In this document: piece by piece, positions 63,820 to 64,000 of the stretch
Numbering within the stretch: the first letter of the stretch is position 1
Layout: each line of letters starts with the position of its first letter
Source of the DNA: Micromonospora marina
GTDB lineage: Bacteria; Actinomycetota; Actinomycetes; Mycobacteriales; Micromonosporaceae
Assembly (NCBI RefSeq): GCF_900091565.1
Contig: NZ_FMCV01000013.1
Span: 92,605 to 156,604, forward strand
Length of the DNA: 64,000 nt
Reading direction: 5' to 3'
Made by a program: the position numbers and the translations under genes
The notes under the pieces: model-generated
The model's database searches: none
What the model saw: only the letters and a program-made list of their open reading frames with translations
Told to the model about the DNA's origin: nothing

Positions 63820-64000
63820 TTATGCGGCGTCGTCCGCGCCGGTGGCGGCGGTGCCGCCGAGGTCCGCCGGGACCGCGTCCGGCACGGCGTCCGGCCGGTC
63901 CGCGCCCCGGAAGACGAGCTTGGACTTGTCGATGTTTTCCGGGTCGCCCTCGCAGTCCACCACCACGATCTGGCCCGGGGTCAGTTCGTTGAAGAGGATC
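63820..64000 (-). CDS. clpC: ATP-dependent Clp protease ATPase ClpC, C-terminal fragment
   Basis: The last 60 codons are in the window, ending with TAA at 63820-63822; the gene continues past base 64000. The readable part ILFNELTPGQIVVVDCEGD followed by KLVFRGADRP matches the C-terminal D2-small domain of actinobacterial ClpC. The rest of the tail (PDAVPDAVPADLGG...) is acidic and Ala-rich, as usual. ClpC unfolds substrates for ClpP. Confidence 0.85.
   Translation of the reverse strand, partial: ILFNELTPGQIVVVDCEGDPENIDKSKLVFRGADRPDAVPDAVPADLGGTAATGADDAA

Overview
The window is high-GC actinomycete DNA, and everything in it fits a Micromonosporaceae genome, most probably Micromonospora or a close relative. 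Start codons are often GTG, many genes look leaderless, and short GGGGCCCC and 59-60 bp repeats sit between genes. The conserved order cysS/rlmB, ispF-ispD-carD, lpqE-like, radA, disA, mutY, clpC is the one I recall from Mycobacterium tuberculosis and other actinobacteria. The genus call is inference, because there is no rRNA in the window.

Layout. 0-7.4 kb: amino-sugar use. A partial SIS-domain isomerase/deaminase, a ROK sugar kinase and nagA form one translationally coupled operon, followed by a DUF4032 gene, a PAP2 phosphatase and a large secreted GH18 chitinase under an AT-rich palindrome. 7.4-21.6 kb: mixed metabolic, membrane and hypothetical genes: an APC permease, an RCK-type channel-like protein, a carotenoid-desaturase-like flavoprotein, an HNH nuclease behind a 29-codon ORF and a terminator, a secreted M4 protease beside an emfourin-like lipoprotein, and VOC proteins. 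21.6-25.8 kb: tRNA-Thr(TGT), the sugar-ABC ATPase msiK with a structured leader, and the coupled cysS-rlmB pair. 25.8-36 kb: an IclR regulator, a DUF559-like protein, a secreted subtilase, a HAD-DMT pair, a CGNR protein, and two unrelated fumarases (class II and class I) separated by the wreck of a SARP-type regulator.

36-48.3 kb is dominated by tyrosine/homogentisate breakdown. It holds an Lrp-type regulator divergent from hppD, an HisC-like aminotransferase that could supply 4-hydroxyphenylpyruvate, fahA with an uncharacterised partner gene, and hmgA divergent from fahA across a perfect 17-bp palindrome. Two RDD membrane proteins and two beta-propeller proteins are interspersed.

48.3-64 kb: a TPR membrane protein, ispF, ispD and carD, then an accessory block (51.5-56.9 kb) and the core genes lpqE-like, radA, disA, def, mutY and the 3' end of clpC. 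The accessory block has a type III polyketide synthase, an acyl-CoA-dehydrogenase-like flavoprotein, a methyltransferase and a UbiA prenyltransferase. This is the enzyme set of the alkyl-O-dihydrogeranyl-methoxyhydroquinone (agq) cluster known from Actinoplanes missouriensis. It lies between carD and the lpqE/radA genes, which are neighbours in mycobacteria.

The most unusual pattern is a set of 57-60 bp repeat units placed exactly at gene junctions. Each begins with ATGA or GTGA, overlapping the upstream stop codon, and is itself a 19-20 codon reading frame. At two junctions the unit also ends by overlapping the next start codon, so translation coupling is kept through the insertion. A second window-wide pattern is a TANNNT-like -10 hexamer 6-7 nt before about twenty start codons, which implies abundant leaderless transcripts and settles several start sites.
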